Source of the DNA: CALCTE01 sp045585835
GTDB lineage: Bacteria > Bacillota > Clostridia > Oscillospirales > CAG-272
Assembly: GCA_045585835.1 (NCBI GenBank)
Contig: JAZMZG010000028.1
Location: 119,539-183,538 of the forward strand
Length of the DNA stretch: 64,000 nucleotides
Reading direction: 5' to 3'
The notes below the pieces were generated by a model, which did not search any database, was not told where the DNA came from, and saw only the letters and a program-made list of their open reading frames with translations. The position numbers and the translations under genes were made by a program. This document shows positions 40,895 to 49,544 of the stretch, piece by piece (position 1 is the first letter of the stretch; each line of letters begins with the position of its first letter).

Positions 40895-41746
40895 ATGAAA
40901 AAATTATGCTTGCTGTTATCTTTTGCGATGCTTCTGACGGTGCTTTCGGCTTGCAAGCCAAAAGAGGAACAAAGCGCAGACAATGATAAAACCGTTTCAA
41001 AAGAAGAAAACGTTGACTTATCGGGAAATGAAGGCGGTTTTGATTGGATTTCAGACGAAACTCCTGCTCCGTTTGCGTCTAAAGAAGATGAAACACCGAA
41101 GCTTGAGCTGCCCGAAAATTTGGTTACGGACGCAGTAAACTACGAATGCGGCATTATTTCCGATTACGATTGGGCTTCAGACTACAAAAACCACTTTGTT
41201 ATTCCTAAGCTGAATTTCGAAACGAAAAACTCGAAAGCATTTAATGAGAAGATTTACAAAGAATTTTCGAGCACCTACGAGTATTTCAAAAATTATACGG
41301 AAAAAGGCGGAGTTGGCGATTCCGATAAAAACGATAGAATATACTATATAGGCTACACATGTAAAATCTATAACAATATTGTAGGACTGTCTGTTTACGA
41401 AGGCTCCGGTCTGATTGCTTCGGACGCCGGCGGTAATACAAATGAAAAAGTTTATTACTATGACTGCAACAATGACAAAGAACTGACGTTTGAGGAATAT
41501 CTCGGCGCTTTCGGATACACGAAAGCGGAAGCTCAAAAGAAGCTTTCGACCATGAAGGCTGAATGGGACGAGCATAAAGTATTGAAAGCGGATTCAGTTT
41601 TGGAAAAGTGCCTTATCGATTCGGAAAGCACGGTAGTTTATTTTTCGAACATAAATTCTTACGCTTGGGACGGAATAGATTTTTTGCCGGACGATAAAGA
41701 CTTTATTTGGTCATACGAGGTTGGCCCCATCGTAAAGGAAGAGTAA
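40895..41746 (+). CDS. Lipoprotein of unknown function (DUF3298/DUF4163-like outline)
   Basis: 283 residues. Signal peptide II with lipobox LSAC, Cys20, then an acidic linker to about residue 65. The domain that follows, with HFVIPKLNFETKNSKAFNEKIYKEF, IYYIGYTCKIYNNIVGLSVYEGSG and DKELTFEEYLGAFGYTKAEA, resembles in layout the DUF4163-DUF3298 modules of RsiV and PdaC, where a two-part domain binds lysozyme or wall material. That likeness is by eye and tentative. ATG follows AAAGGAGAAAGAA behind a consensus promoter. Confidence 0.65.
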   Translation: MKKLCLLLSFAMLLTVLSACKPKEEQSADNDKTVSKEENVDLSGNEGGFDWISDETPAPFASKEDETPKLELPENLVTDAVNYECGIISDYDWASDYKNHFVIPKLNFETKNSKAFNEKIYKEFSSTYEYFKNYTEKGGVGDSDKNDRIYYIGYTCKIYNNIVGLSVYEGSGLIASDAGGNTNEKVYYYDCNNDKELTFEEYLGAFGYTKAEAQKKLSTMKAEWDEHKVLKADSVLEKCLIDSESTVVYFSNINSYAWDGIDFLPDDKDFIWSYEVGPIVKEE

Positions 41747-41818
41747 AAGGCAACCTTTATGTTGGAGATTTTTTATAAGAATTAAGAAAATAAACATACA
41801 AGCTTTAAGGAGGAAAAT

Positions 41819-42397
41819 ATGGCTTTTTTTGATGATTTGGGGAAGAAAATATCGCAAGTAGGGCAAGCGGCGGTGCAAAAAACAAAGGACTTTACTTCCG
41901 TTGCAAAGCTAAACTCCGCCATTTCCGATAAGGAAAAACAACTTTTGAGCATTTACGCCGAGCTCGGAAAGCTTTACGCTTCGGTATACGGTGAAAACTG
42001 CGAGAGTCAATTTGCCGATTTGATAGCAAAAATCAAAGCGGCGGAAAGCGAAATTGCGGAGCTTCACAAACAATGCCAAGACATAAAAGGCGTTATCCGT
42101 TGCGAAAAGTGCGGCAGTGAGATAGCAAACAATGCGGCTTTTTGTAACGCTTGCGGAGCAAGAGTTGCGGTAAATCCCGCCTCTGCGCCGAAAAAACCGC
42201 TTGTTAAATGCGAAAGTTGCGGAGCGATGGTCGAAGAAGGATCGAAGTTTTGCGTATCTTGCGGAAGCATGATGCAAAAAACCGAGGTGAAGGAAGCGGA
42301 GAAACCTGCAGAGGCGTTTTGCGTGAATTGCAACGCTCCGTTGCAATCGGATACCGTATTTTGCACAAATTGCGGTACAAAACGCTCGGATATATAA
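41819..42397 (+). CDS. Zinc-ribbon protein with N-terminal coiled coil
   Basis: 192 residues. Residues 1-90 are helical and probably coiled coil (KLNSAISDKEKQLLSIYAELGKLY). Three zinc ribbons follow, each two CxxC pairs: CEKCGSEIANNAAFCNAC, CESCGAMVEEGSKFCVSC and CVNCNAPLQSDTVFCTNC. Such proteins bind zinc and often act as adaptors; no target is evident. ATG follows AAGGAGGAAAAT. It lies 31 bases before a membrane protein that also begins with a zinc ribbon, so the two may interact. Confidence 0.75.
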   Translation: MAFFDDLGKKISQVGQAAVQKTKDFTSVAKLNSAISDKEKQLLSIYAELGKLYASVYGENCESQFADLIAKIKAAESEIAELHKQCQDIKGVIRCEKCGSEIANNAAFCNACGARVAVNPASAPKKPLVKCESCGAMVEEGSKFCVSCGSMMQKTEVKEAEKPAEAFCVNCNAPLQSDTVFCTNCGTKRSDI

Positions 42398-42428
42398 AAT
42401 TTGAAAGAAAAATAAAAGAGGAAGTTTT

Positions 42429-43766
42429 ATGAACAATCAAGGGAATGTAATATTTTGTTCGCAGTGCGGAACACAAAACGACGTTTCTTCCGCGTTTTGT
42501 AAAAATTGCGGAAACAGGTTGCACAGTGAGCCTGTACAAAGCGCCCCCTCGGCTACATATACCGCTGCGCAAACCGAGGCGCCGAAGCCAAAGATACCCC
42601 CTGTGACAAACGCAATAAGGACGATGGTGCTTTCGCCGTTTGCTCTTATTACGGCAATAGCGTTTACGCTTATGATATTTTTCTACATATCGGATGCCGA
42701 TATTTTTATGTCAACCGTCATGGGCGAGCTGCGCAGTGCGCTTTCGCAAGCCGGCCTTTATACGTCCGAAATGGAATTGGTAACAAAAGCTGTAAGCGAC
42801 CTTACGAGCTTCGTTGCGGTTATCGCTATGCTGCCGAGTATCGTTATTGCCATCGGTATGTGGTGCATAGTATATGCGGCAACCGAAAAGAACAAAAGGA
42901 CGCTTTCTACGGCAGGCCTTACAACTATCAGAACGGTTGCGCTCATTGAGTTTATTTTTGCAATAATCGGCGTTGTCGGATACGTTGTCGTATGTGGTGA
43001 TGCGCTTTTAAAAATATCGAAATACGGCGCTCAAGATATGATATCGCCGATAGTGATTTTTGTATTGATATTGGTGCTTGCCGCATTGATATTCAGAGCA
43101 TACGTTTTCCATAAAACGAAGGAGCTTATGGACGCTCTCAAGTATAATTTCCGTTATCCCGGCAGTCCCGTTGCCCCCTCTATATTTATGGCGGTCATGT
43201 CGTTTATATCTTTCGGTGTATACTTGATCTCTGCTTTGTCTGAAGGCGCAAAGTCCGATTGGTGCGCAGCGGTCGCATTCTTCGGATTTGGATTTTTGAT
43301 AATAAAATTCGGCTCTAAAATGAACGAGTTGCAGCTTGAGGCGAGAAATTTCAGAGAAGAAGACGTGCAAACCGATTACGGTGCCGTATATAAGGCACCG
43401 AGCACAAAGACACCCGCAAATACCGCCATAGTGGTTACGATAGTTTTGGTTGTTATTGCGGCGATCGTCGGATTTTCTTTTTTCTACACGCCGCCGAATA
43501 TTGATAAAGATTTGATCGGTGAGTGGGAACACGAAACGGATTTGGAAGCAGGCGCGATTTTCAAACGCAACGGAACCTGTATTTTAAATGTCGATTCGGA
43601 TGAGGAAGAAAAAGGAACTTATACGGCGAAAGACGGAACCCTTACGCTTATTATTGACGGAGATGAATATACGATGAATTATCGTATTATAGACGAAGAC
43701 AAATTACAGATTACAAAAACCACCATTTATTCTTACGAACAGGAAATTTTCTACAGAGTGGACTAA
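42429..43766 (+). CDS. Zinc-ribbon membrane protein with C-terminal lipocalin-like domain
   Basis: 445 residues. An N-terminal zinc ribbon (CSQCGTQNDVSSAFCKNC, residues 11-28) is followed by a Pro/Ala linker, five or six membrane spans between about 60 and 300, a short cytoplasmic or outer loop, another span near 335-358, and a C-terminal 85-residue beta domain (LIGEWEHETDLEAGAIFKRN to LQITKTTIYSY) of the small lipocalin/DUF5640 kind. Function unknown. It is the last gene of the block, which ends in a hairpin identical in its stem to that at 40741. Confidence 0.7.
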   Translation: MNNQGNVIFCSQCGTQNDVSSAFCKNCGNRLHSEPVQSAPSATYTAAQTEAPKPKIPPVTNAIRTMVLSPFALITAIAFTLMIFFYISDADIFMSTVMGELRSALSQAGLYTSEMELVTKAVSDLTSFVAVIAMLPSIVIAIGMWCIVYAATEKNKRTLSTAGLTTIRTVALIEFIFAIIGVVGYVVVCGDALLKISKYGAQDMISPIVIFVLILVLAALIFRAYVFHKTKELMDALKYNFRYPGSPVAPSIFMAVMSFISFGVYLISALSEGAKSDWCAAVAFFGFGFLIIKFGSKMNELQLEARNFREEDVQTDYGAVYKAPSTKTPANTAIVVTIVLVVIAAIVGFSFFYTPPNIDKDLIGEWEHETDLEAGAIFKRNGTCILNVDSDEEEKGTYTAKDGTLTLIIDGDEYTMNYRIIDEDKLQITKTTIYSYEQEIFYRVD

Positions 43767-43775
43767 ATAAAAAGC

Positions 43776-43807
43776 AAAACGAGTGCATCTTTCGATGCAC
43801 TCGTTTT
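43776..43807. terminator. Bidirectional terminator, inverted copy of the 40741 hairpin
   Basis: AAAACGAGTGCATC (43776-43789) with GATGCACTCGTTTT (43794-43807), loop TTTC. It lies between the convergent zinc-ribbon and PG-binding genes. Confidence 0.92.
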
Positions 43808-43818
43808 TTGCGTTTATT

Positions 43819-46800
43819 TTACAGCGTTTTTAAGGTTTCGTAAAGCTCTTTGGTGAGTCTGCCGTTCTCGGCAAAGCCGAGCATTTTTTGCAATTTTTTA
43901 GTTGCGTTTTGCAATGCAAATCCGAAAACGCCGTTTTCCTCCACGTAGGAAAGCTCGCCGCTTTCATTTGCGATACGGTTTACGAGGCGCTGATATTCGA
44001 GTACGGATTCTCCGTTTGCACCGAGCGAAAGCTCCGCAAAGGTGCTTTCTGCGGGCGCTTGTTCTACAGCGGAGCCGAGCGTGCCGTCCTCAATTTCGTT
44101 TTTGACGCTTACTATCTTATCCCACGTAAGCGGGCCGATTATGCCGTCGGGGGAAAGTCCGAATATGCGTTGGAAGGTCTGTACGGACGCTCTTGTTCTT
44201 GAGCCGAAAATGCCGTCGGGAGTGAGTCTTCCGATGCTCGTGTAAACGTCGGAGATGATGTTAAGATATCTTTGCATCTTCAAAACGTCACTGCCCGAGC
44301 TTCCGACGCGAAGGAGCGTACCGGGGTAGGGCTCTGTTCTGGGCTCCGTGCCGTCATAGTAAAGATAGTAGTCGCCGATAAGGGCATTCCAGGTGTTTCT
44401 GCCTACGATGCCGTCTTGGGAAAGCCCTTTTGCTCTCTGGTAAGCGATAACGGCGTTTTGGGTATTGTAGCCGAAAATTCCGTCCTCGGAGAGTGCGGGT
44501 ATGCCGCTATAGTAGTTTCTCACAAGGTTAAGTCTTTCCTGGAGCTTTCTTACCTGCGCGCCCGATGAGCCGTAGCGAAGAAGCGTTCCGGCGTAAGCGT
44601 CTGCGGACACGGCATCTTTTATCTCGACTATCTTATTCCAGGTCGCCTCGCCTATAACGCCGTCGACGGAAAGAGAAAACAGAGACTGGAACGCTCTTAC
44701 GTTGCTGTCCATTTGTCTGTCAAAATAGGAGCCGGCGCTATTTCGATTTATGGTGCTGTAATAGGGCTCAATGATATTGAGATAGTTTTTCATTTTAACG
44801 ACGTTTGCTCCCGATGAGCCGTAGCGTAGGGGCGTGCCGGGATATACGTCGCTTGATATGGGTGCTTGTGAATTCATAATAAGTATGTACTCCTTTAGTA
44901 GTGTGTTCCATGTGATCTCTCCCACGATACCGTCGGGGGAGAGGTTGAAAAGTTGTTGGAATGTAATTACGGCACTTTGCGTTCTTTCTCCGAATATGCC
45001 GTCCGTAGCGAGAATGGGTATCTGCGGATAGCTTGCGTTTAAGGCGGAAAGAAGCTCTTGCAGGCGTCTTACCTCGTCGCCTCTTGAGCCAAGCCTTAAA
45101 AGCTGCCCGCCGTATGCGTCGGCGAGTATCTGTCCGTTTATGCTGACGATAAGGTCCCAAGTTTCTTCATCGATAATACCGTCTTGAGAAAGTCCGAATA
45201 TATCTTGGAATATCTCCACCGCTTCTTCGGTATTTTCGCCGAAAATGCCGTCTTCGGCAAGCGTGGGTATCTCGGTAAAGATTGCGGATATGCTGTTTAG
45301 GGAGCTTTGCATAAATCTTACGTAATCGCCGCGTGAGCCTATGGAAAGAGGCGTGCCGGGATAGTCCGTGTCACGTCCGCCGCCCGAGAAATACAGTATA
45401 AAGTATTCTCGAAGCAGAGCGTTCCACGTATTACGTCCGACGATTCCGTCGGCATTTAGCTCGAACTGCGTTTGGAATGCTCTTACCGCCGCTTCGGTCT
45501 GTGAGCCGAAGTTTCCGTCTACGGTCAGTGCGGGTATTGACGGATACTGTCTGCCGATACCGTTTAGGAAGGTTTGGAGCTGTACCACCTTATCGCCCGA
45601 CGAACCTCTGTATAAAGCCGCTCCGCCGTATGCGTATTCGGAGAGGGCAAGATTTAGGTTTACGATAAGATTCCATGTGTTCTCGCCGACTATGCCGTCA
45701 CTTGTAAGAGAGAATATTTCCTGTAAAACGGATACTGCCCTCTCGGTTGCCGTGCCGAATACGCCGTCGGTTATGAGCGAGGGCACGGTGGTATAGACGA
45801 TGCCTATATTGTTAAGGTAGCTCTGTATGCGTAAGACGTTTTCGCCTCTTGAGCCCACACGTAAGGGTGTGCCCGGATATACATTTGCATCGGAGGCAAG
45901 AGGGTTATATAACAATATGAGGTATTCTCGAAGCAGGGCGTTCCACGTAGCGCTTCCCACTACGCCGTCAACGGTAAGGCCGAATATACGCTGAAATTCC
46001 CTGACGGCGCTTTGCGTAAGGGCGCCGAATGAGCCGTCAACGGTAAGGCTTGGTATGGAGGTGTAGGTCTTGCCCACGAAATTAAGCATTTCCTGAAGCT
46101 CTCTTACAGCAGTGCCCGACGAGCCAAGACGAAGAGCCTCTCCCGAATACGCAAGGTCTGTTACGGCGGTGAACACCTCCGTAATTCTGTCCCAAGTCTG
46201 CTCTCCGATTATGCCGTCGGCGGTAAGGCCGAATACGGTTTGGAAGGCTCTTACCGAGCGCTCCGTTGCAGAGCCGAAAATGCCGTCTGCGGCGGGTGCG
46301 GGGATAGTGGGGAATACGCCTGCAATAGAGATAAGGAAGTTTTGCATAAGCCTTACGTCGTCGCCCGTTGAGCCTACACGCAAGGGTGTGCCGGGATAAT
46401 CCGTGCCGAAGGTTATTTCGGCGTTGTCGATTATGGCTTTGTATAGGTTATATATGGTGTTCCAAGTTGTCTGTCCGACTATGCCGTCGACCGTGAGTCC
46501 GTATAGGCTTTGTATCTGACTTACCGAGTTTTCCGTAGCCGACCCGAAAAGTCCGTCTATGGTAAGCGCTCCAACGAAGCTCACCGCATTTGCGATTACA
46601 TTTATGTAATACTGAAGGCTCGACACAGACGAGCCCGTAGAGCCGAGTCGTAAGGGCGTGCCGGGGTATACGCCGTCACCTCCGTACGTTTCGCCCTCGC
46701 TTGAAAGCTCCGCAAGCTTCTTGACCGCAACGTAGATATAGGATATCTTATACCACGTGGCGCTTCCTACTACTCCGTCGGCGCTTAAATTGAATATGCT

Positions 46801-46960
46801 TTGGAAACGCCTTACCGCATTTTCGGTGCTTTGACCGAAAACGCCGTCCACGACGACGTTTCCTATTGCGGGATAGTTTTGCGCAATTCTTGCAAGCTGT
46901 CTTTGCAAGGTGGAAACGCTCGTGCCCGACGAGCCTACACGAAGCGGTGTGCCGGGATAA
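43819..46960 (-). repeat. Tandem peptidoglycan-binding domain repeats at DNA level
   Basis: Twelve diverged copies of roughly 210-260 bases, arranged as alternating long and short units. Shared strings such as GTGCCGGGATA and CGTAGGGGCGTGCCGGG recur in the plus-strand reading. Confidence 0.85.
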
Positions 46961-47919
46961 GACGAGGGCACGCCTTCGACTATCTCAGCCTCGACTATCT
47001 CGATGTCCGTGCCGTAATAGTAGCGGAGTATTTCAAGTGCGGTATAGCCGTTATTTGCAAGCGTTACCGTGCCCCACTGCTTCATACCGGGACACCATAC
47101 GGAACTTCCGTCGCAGTATTCCGTATAGTAGGGGTTTAGGGTGCCTACTTTACGAACGTACATCGTAAACATACCGTCCACGAGGTCGCTTATGTTTTGC
47201 TCGATATTTCTTCCGTAAACGAAATATTGGTCGTAGGCGGTTGAGTTTGTGATATCAAAGCTATATCCTCTGCTTCTGTACCATTCGGTATAGATGCGGT
47301 TTAGCGCAAGTGATATCTGCGCATAGATATTCGCTTTTAAGGCTTCCGTCGGCCAAGTAGAGTATATTTCACTGCAGCAGACGTTTTTGATGTAATCGGG
47401 AAATCTCACCGTGACGTTTCTTGCGCTTTGGTTCGGTGTTCCGAGGTGTACGGTTATGTATTCGGGTATAACTACTCTTGAGAGCACCGTTGGGCTGTTA
47501 TCGTATACTTGATTTCTGTCTATAGGCGCTATCGGCGAGAAAAGCGAGTGCGTGGGTATGTCGATTTGGGTAGCACCTGATGAGGTTCCGACGGGAAGCG
47601 GAAGAAGGTCTGCTTCGAGTATACTTACTCTGTCGGCAAATACCTGTACTCCTCTTACGGTGTAATCGTAATAGCCGGGTGCGGTTATGGTTATGTTGTA
47701 AATTGCGTAGGGAAGCACCCGTGTTTCTTCGGTAAGACTTAGGGAAATGTCGGGCGCATCTACGCTTACGCTGTTTGTTTTACCGCTTTCGCTGTTTGTG
47801 AGAGTTTGCCTTGAGACAACTCTGTTAGTGTTGCTGTCGCTTATAACGATGGAGGCGTTACGTATAGGCTGCGCCCTGCCGTTAGAGCTTAGCTCCACTA
47901 TGATTCTTCCTGTGCTCAT
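43819..47919 (-). CDS. Giant SpoIID-like protein with twelve peptidoglycan-binding repeats
   Basis: 1366 residues. Residues 1-110 look like a carboxypeptidase-regulatory (CnaB-like) beta domain. A SpoIID/LytB-related domain (about 150-320) has CCSEIYSTWPTEALKAN, SRGYSFDITNSTAYDQYF and GMKQWGTVTLANNGYTALEIL. From about residue 325 twelve PG_binding_1 repeats follow, each like YPGTPLRVGSSGTSV, VDGVFGQSTENAV, DGVVGSATW; alternate repeats lack the YPGTP lead, giving a two-repeat period, and the last is diverged. No signal peptide is seen. Relatives occur in spore-forming Clostridia and are taken as spore-cortex proteins. ATG follows GAGGAGAACTGT. Confidence 0.88.
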   Translation of the reverse strand: MSTGRIIVELSSNGRAQPIRNASIVISDSNTNRVVSRQTLTNSESGKTNSVSVDAPDISLSLTEETRVLPYAIYNITITAPGYYDYTVRGVQVFADRVSILEADLLPLPVGTSSGATQIDIPTHSLFSPIAPIDRNQVYDNSPTVLSRVVIPEYITVHLGTPNQSARNVTVRFPDYIKNVCCSEIYSTWPTEALKANIYAQISLALNRIYTEWYRSRGYSFDITNSTAYDQYFVYGRNIEQNISDLVDGMFTMYVRKVGTLNPYYTEYCDGSSVWCPGMKQWGTVTLANNGYTALEILRYYYGTDIEIVEAEIVEGVPSSYPGTPLRVGSSGTSVSTLQRQLARIAQNYPAIGNVVVDGVFGQSTENAVRRFQSIFNLSADGVVGSATWYKISYIYVAVKKLAELSSEGETYGGDGVYPGTPLRLGSTGSSVSSLQYYINVIANAVSFVGALTIDGLFGSATENSVSQIQSLYGLTVDGIVGQTTWNTIYNLYKAIIDNAEITFGTDYPGTPLRVGSTGDDVRLMQNFLISIAGVFPTIPAPAADGIFGSATERSVRAFQTVFGLTADGIIGEQTWDRITEVFTAVTDLAYSGEALRLGSSGTAVRELQEMLNFVGKTYTSIPSLTVDGSFGALTQSAVREFQRIFGLTVDGVVGSATWNALLREYLILLYNPLASDANVYPGTPLRVGSRGENVLRIQSYLNNIGIVYTTVPSLITDGVFGTATERAVSVLQEIFSLTSDGIVGENTWNLIVNLNLALSEYAYGGAALYRGSSGDKVVQLQTFLNGIGRQYPSIPALTVDGNFGSQTEAAVRAFQTQFELNADGIVGRNTWNALLREYFILYFSGGGRDTDYPGTPLSIGSRGDYVRFMQSSLNSISAIFTEIPTLAEDGIFGENTEEAVEIFQDIFGLSQDGIIDEETWDLIVSINGQILADAYGGQLLRLGSRGDEVRRLQELLSALNASYPQIPILATDGIFGERTQSAVITFQQLFNLSPDGIVGEITWNTLLKEYILIMNSQAPISSDVYPGTPLRYGSSGANVVKMKNYLNIIEPYYSTINRNSAGSYFDRQMDSNVRAFQSLFSLSVDGVIGEATWNKIVEIKDAVSADAYAGTLLRYGSSGAQVRKLQERLNLVRNYYSGIPALSEDGIFGYNTQNAVIAYQRAKGLSQDGIVGRNTWNALIGDYYLYYDGTEPRTEPYPGTLLRVGSSGSDVLKMQRYLNIISDVYTSIGRLTPDGIFGSRTRASVQTFQRIFGLSPDGIIGPLTWDKIVSVKNEIEDGTLGSAVEQAPAESTFAELSLGANGESVLEYQRLVNRIANESGELSYVEENGVFGFALQNATKKLQKMLGFAENGRLTKELYETLKTL

Positions 47920-47993
47920 ACAGTTCTCCTCTTAATTTATTTTCGGATTTTAGTGCCGCATTACATAATATGCGCAGGCAGTAGAAAAAGATA

Positions 47994-48022
47994 TTGACAA
48001 GATATAAAAGAGGTGATAAAAT
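47994..48022 (+). promoter_or_regulatory. Promoter of the folT transcript
   Basis: TTGACA (47994-47999), 17-bp spacer, TAAAAT (48017-48022). The expected start near 48029 coincides with the 5' end of the riboswitch. Confidence 0.85.
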
Positions 48023-48027
48023 ACTTT

Positions 48028-48131
48028 GCACAGAGTAGAGCTTTATGCGTCTATAGTGCCGACGGGACGGGGAGTTGCCCTTCGGACGAAAGGATTTATC
48101 CTGCGGTATAAGGCTCGCATCCCGCTGTATG
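48028..48131 (+). promoter_or_regulatory. Tetrahydrofolate (THF) riboswitch
   Basis: Conserved elements of the THF riboswitch appear in order: AGAGTAGA, GCGT, AGTGCC, ACGGGACGGGGAGTTGCCC, GACGAA, TGCGGTA and GCATCCCGCT. The class binds reduced folates and is typical before folT. Downstream, CTCTGGA pairs with TCCGGAG over an 8-base loop; the 3' arm contains the start of the Shine-Dalgarno and is followed by seven T, so it could act on translation, on termination, or both. Confidence 0.85.
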
Positions 48132-48168
48132 TAGGATGCTCTGGAATTATTTTTCCGGAGGTTTTTTT

Positions 48169-48705
48169 ATGTCAAAAAACACTTTTACCGTCCGCAGAAT
48201 TACTACGGACGCAGTCCTCGTGGCGCTTTACGTGGTGTTCGCCGCCGTGTTTGCGGTGAAGCTTCCCTTCGTTGAGTTCTCCCTTGCGAGCATACCGATA
48301 CTTATGTGTGCTCTTCTTTTCGGCGTAAAGGACGCGCTTATAGTTGCGGCTCTCGGCAGCTTTATCGAGCAAATGCTCGGAGTATACGGTCTTACCGTTT
48401 CGGCGCCTTTGTGGATGGCACCCGTCATTCTCCAAGGTGCTGTTGCGGCTCTTTTATTCTTCCTATTAAAAAAAGATAAGGTTTGGAAGATAGTACTTGT
48501 CATAGTGTGCGCGGAGCTTTTGCTTACGGTCACGAATACCGCCGTCTATTATTTGGACGGCTTGGTGATAGCGCACTATCACGTAGATGCGCTCCACGTT
48601 ACCGCTCCCGCAAGGCTTATAAACGGACTTGCAAGAACGGTGGCTTCCGCTGCGGCACTGTCGCTTCTTTATAAGCCGCTTCGTCGATTTGCGTATAAAA
48701 AATAA
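48169..48705 (+). CDS. folT: Folate ECF transporter substrate-binding S component (FolT)
   Basis: 178 residues, about five or six membrane spans. RITTDAVLVALYVVFAAVF, FSLASIPILMCALLFGVKDALIVAALGSFIEQML and the C-terminal PARLINGLARTVASAAALSLLYKPL match S components of energy-coupling factor transporters of the FolT group. It captures folates and works with a shared EcfAA'T module, not present here. Control by the THF riboswitch immediately upstream confirms the substrate. ATG at 48169 follows CCGGAGG and a T run. Confidence 0.9.
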   Translation: MSKNTFTVRRITTDAVLVALYVVFAAVFAVKLPFVEFSLASIPILMCALLFGVKDALIVAALGSFIEQMLGVYGLTVSAPLWMAPVILQGAVAALLFFLLKKDKVWKIVLVIVCAELLLTVTNTAVYYLDGLVIAHYHVDALHVTAPARLINGLARTVASAAALSLLYKPLRRFAYKK

Positions 48706-48708
48706 GAG

Positions 48709-48737
48709 AAAAGCACGGCATAAAGCCGTGCTTTTTC
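48709..48737 (+). terminator. Terminator of folT
   Basis: Perfect 11-bp stem (48709-48719 with 48725-48735), 5-base loop, T run. Confidence 0.9.
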
Positions 48738-48740
48738 ATA

Positions 48741-48770
48741 TAAAAAATCCGCCCGATTTTTCGGGCGGAT
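48741..48770 (-). terminator. Terminator of the rpsF-ssb-rpsR operon
   Basis: Perfect 10-bp stem (48747-48756 with 48761-48770) followed by six T on the minus strand. Confidence 0.9.
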
Positions 48771-48778
48771 AGTTTTAT

Positions 48779-49042
48779 TTAGTCCGTTACGTAGGGGAGA
48801 AGTGCCAACTGACGAGCACGCTTGATAGCTGTTGTGAGCTGTCTTTGGTGCATAGCGCAAGTGCCTGTCATTCTTCTGGGAAGAATCTTTCCTCTCTCGG
48901 AAATGTACTTGCGAAGTCTGGGCGCATCCTTGTAGTCAACGTATTCTATCTTTTCAGCACAGAAAGCGCAAACCTTCTTTCTTCTCTTGAGATTGTTACG
49001 GAAAGGCTTTGCGCCGGCTTCTCTGACTTCCTTGTTATCCAT
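48779..49042 (-). CDS. rpsR: Small-subunit ribosomal protein S18 (bS18)
   Basis: 87 residues. KKVCAFCAEKIEYVDYKDAPRLRKYISERGKILPRRMTGTC is diagnostic, and the C-terminal ALLPYVTD is usual. The N-terminal CxxC with a later Cys suggests a zinc-binding form. S18 pairs with S6 on the platform of the 30S subunit. It ends the rpsF-ssb-rpsR operon; AGGAGGTTTTCTGAAA precedes the ATG. Confidence 0.95.
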   Translation of the reverse strand: MDNKEVREAGAKPFRNNLKRRKKVCAFCAEKIEYVDYKDAPRLRKYISERGKILPRRMTGTCAMHQRQLTTAIKRARQLALLPYVTD

Positions 49043-49084
49043 TTTCAGAAAACCTCCTTAATTTATTTTTTGGGCTTGCCTTAT

Positions 49085-49522
49085 TTAGAAGGGCAAGTCG
49101 TCGTCGCCGGGGATCTCCTCAAACTTGGGAGCGTCCTCGGGCATGGGTGTAGCATACTGATTCATAGAGGGTACTTGGCCCATAGGTCCGTCACCCTTTT
49201 TCTCAACGAAGCTCACTTCGTCCGCAACGACCTCGGTAGCATATCTCTTGCCGCCGTTTTGGTCTGTCCAGCTTCTTGTCTGAAGTGAACCGCAAACCAA
49301 GATGGGCTTACCCTTCGAAAAATACTTCGTGACGAATTCCGCCGTTTGACGCCAAGCGACGATGTCGATGAAATCAGCTTGGGGCTGTGCTTCCGCACCG
49401 CTGCGATACTTGCGGCTTACCGCAATTCTGAAAGAAGTTACGCTGATACCGCCTGTTGTGGTTTTAAGCTCGGGGTCAGCTACAAGATTACCTATAAGAA
49501 TTACCTTATTAAAGCTTGCCAT
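49085..49522 (-). CDS. ssb: Single-stranded DNA-binding protein
   Basis: 145 residues. OB-fold core MASFNKVILIGNLVADPEL, VSRKYRSG, FIDIVAWRQTAEFVTKYFSKGKPILVCGSLQ and the acidic C-terminal tip GDDDLPF, which recruits partner proteins. It coats single-stranded DNA in replication and repair. Between rpsF and rpsR, its conserved place. Confidence 0.95.
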   Translation of the reverse strand: MASFNKVILIGNLVADPELKTTTGGISVTSFRIAVSRKYRSGAEAQPQADFIDIVAWRQTAEFVTKYFSKGKPILVCGSLQTRSWTDQNGGKRYATEVVADEVSFVEKKGDGPMGQVPSMNQYATPMPEDAPKFEEIPGDDDLPF

Positions 49523-49544
49523 TTCAAAACTCCTTTTCTTTAAA

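Noticed and set aside
40466..40983. Minus-strand frames across the structured RNA region
   Set aside because: They cover highly base-paired sequence, a terminator and parts of two real genes; no protein family is recognisable.
46100..46400. Plus-strand frames within the repeat protein gene
   Set aside because: They repeat in step with the peptidoglycan-binding repeats of the true minus-strand gene and so mirror its periodicity.
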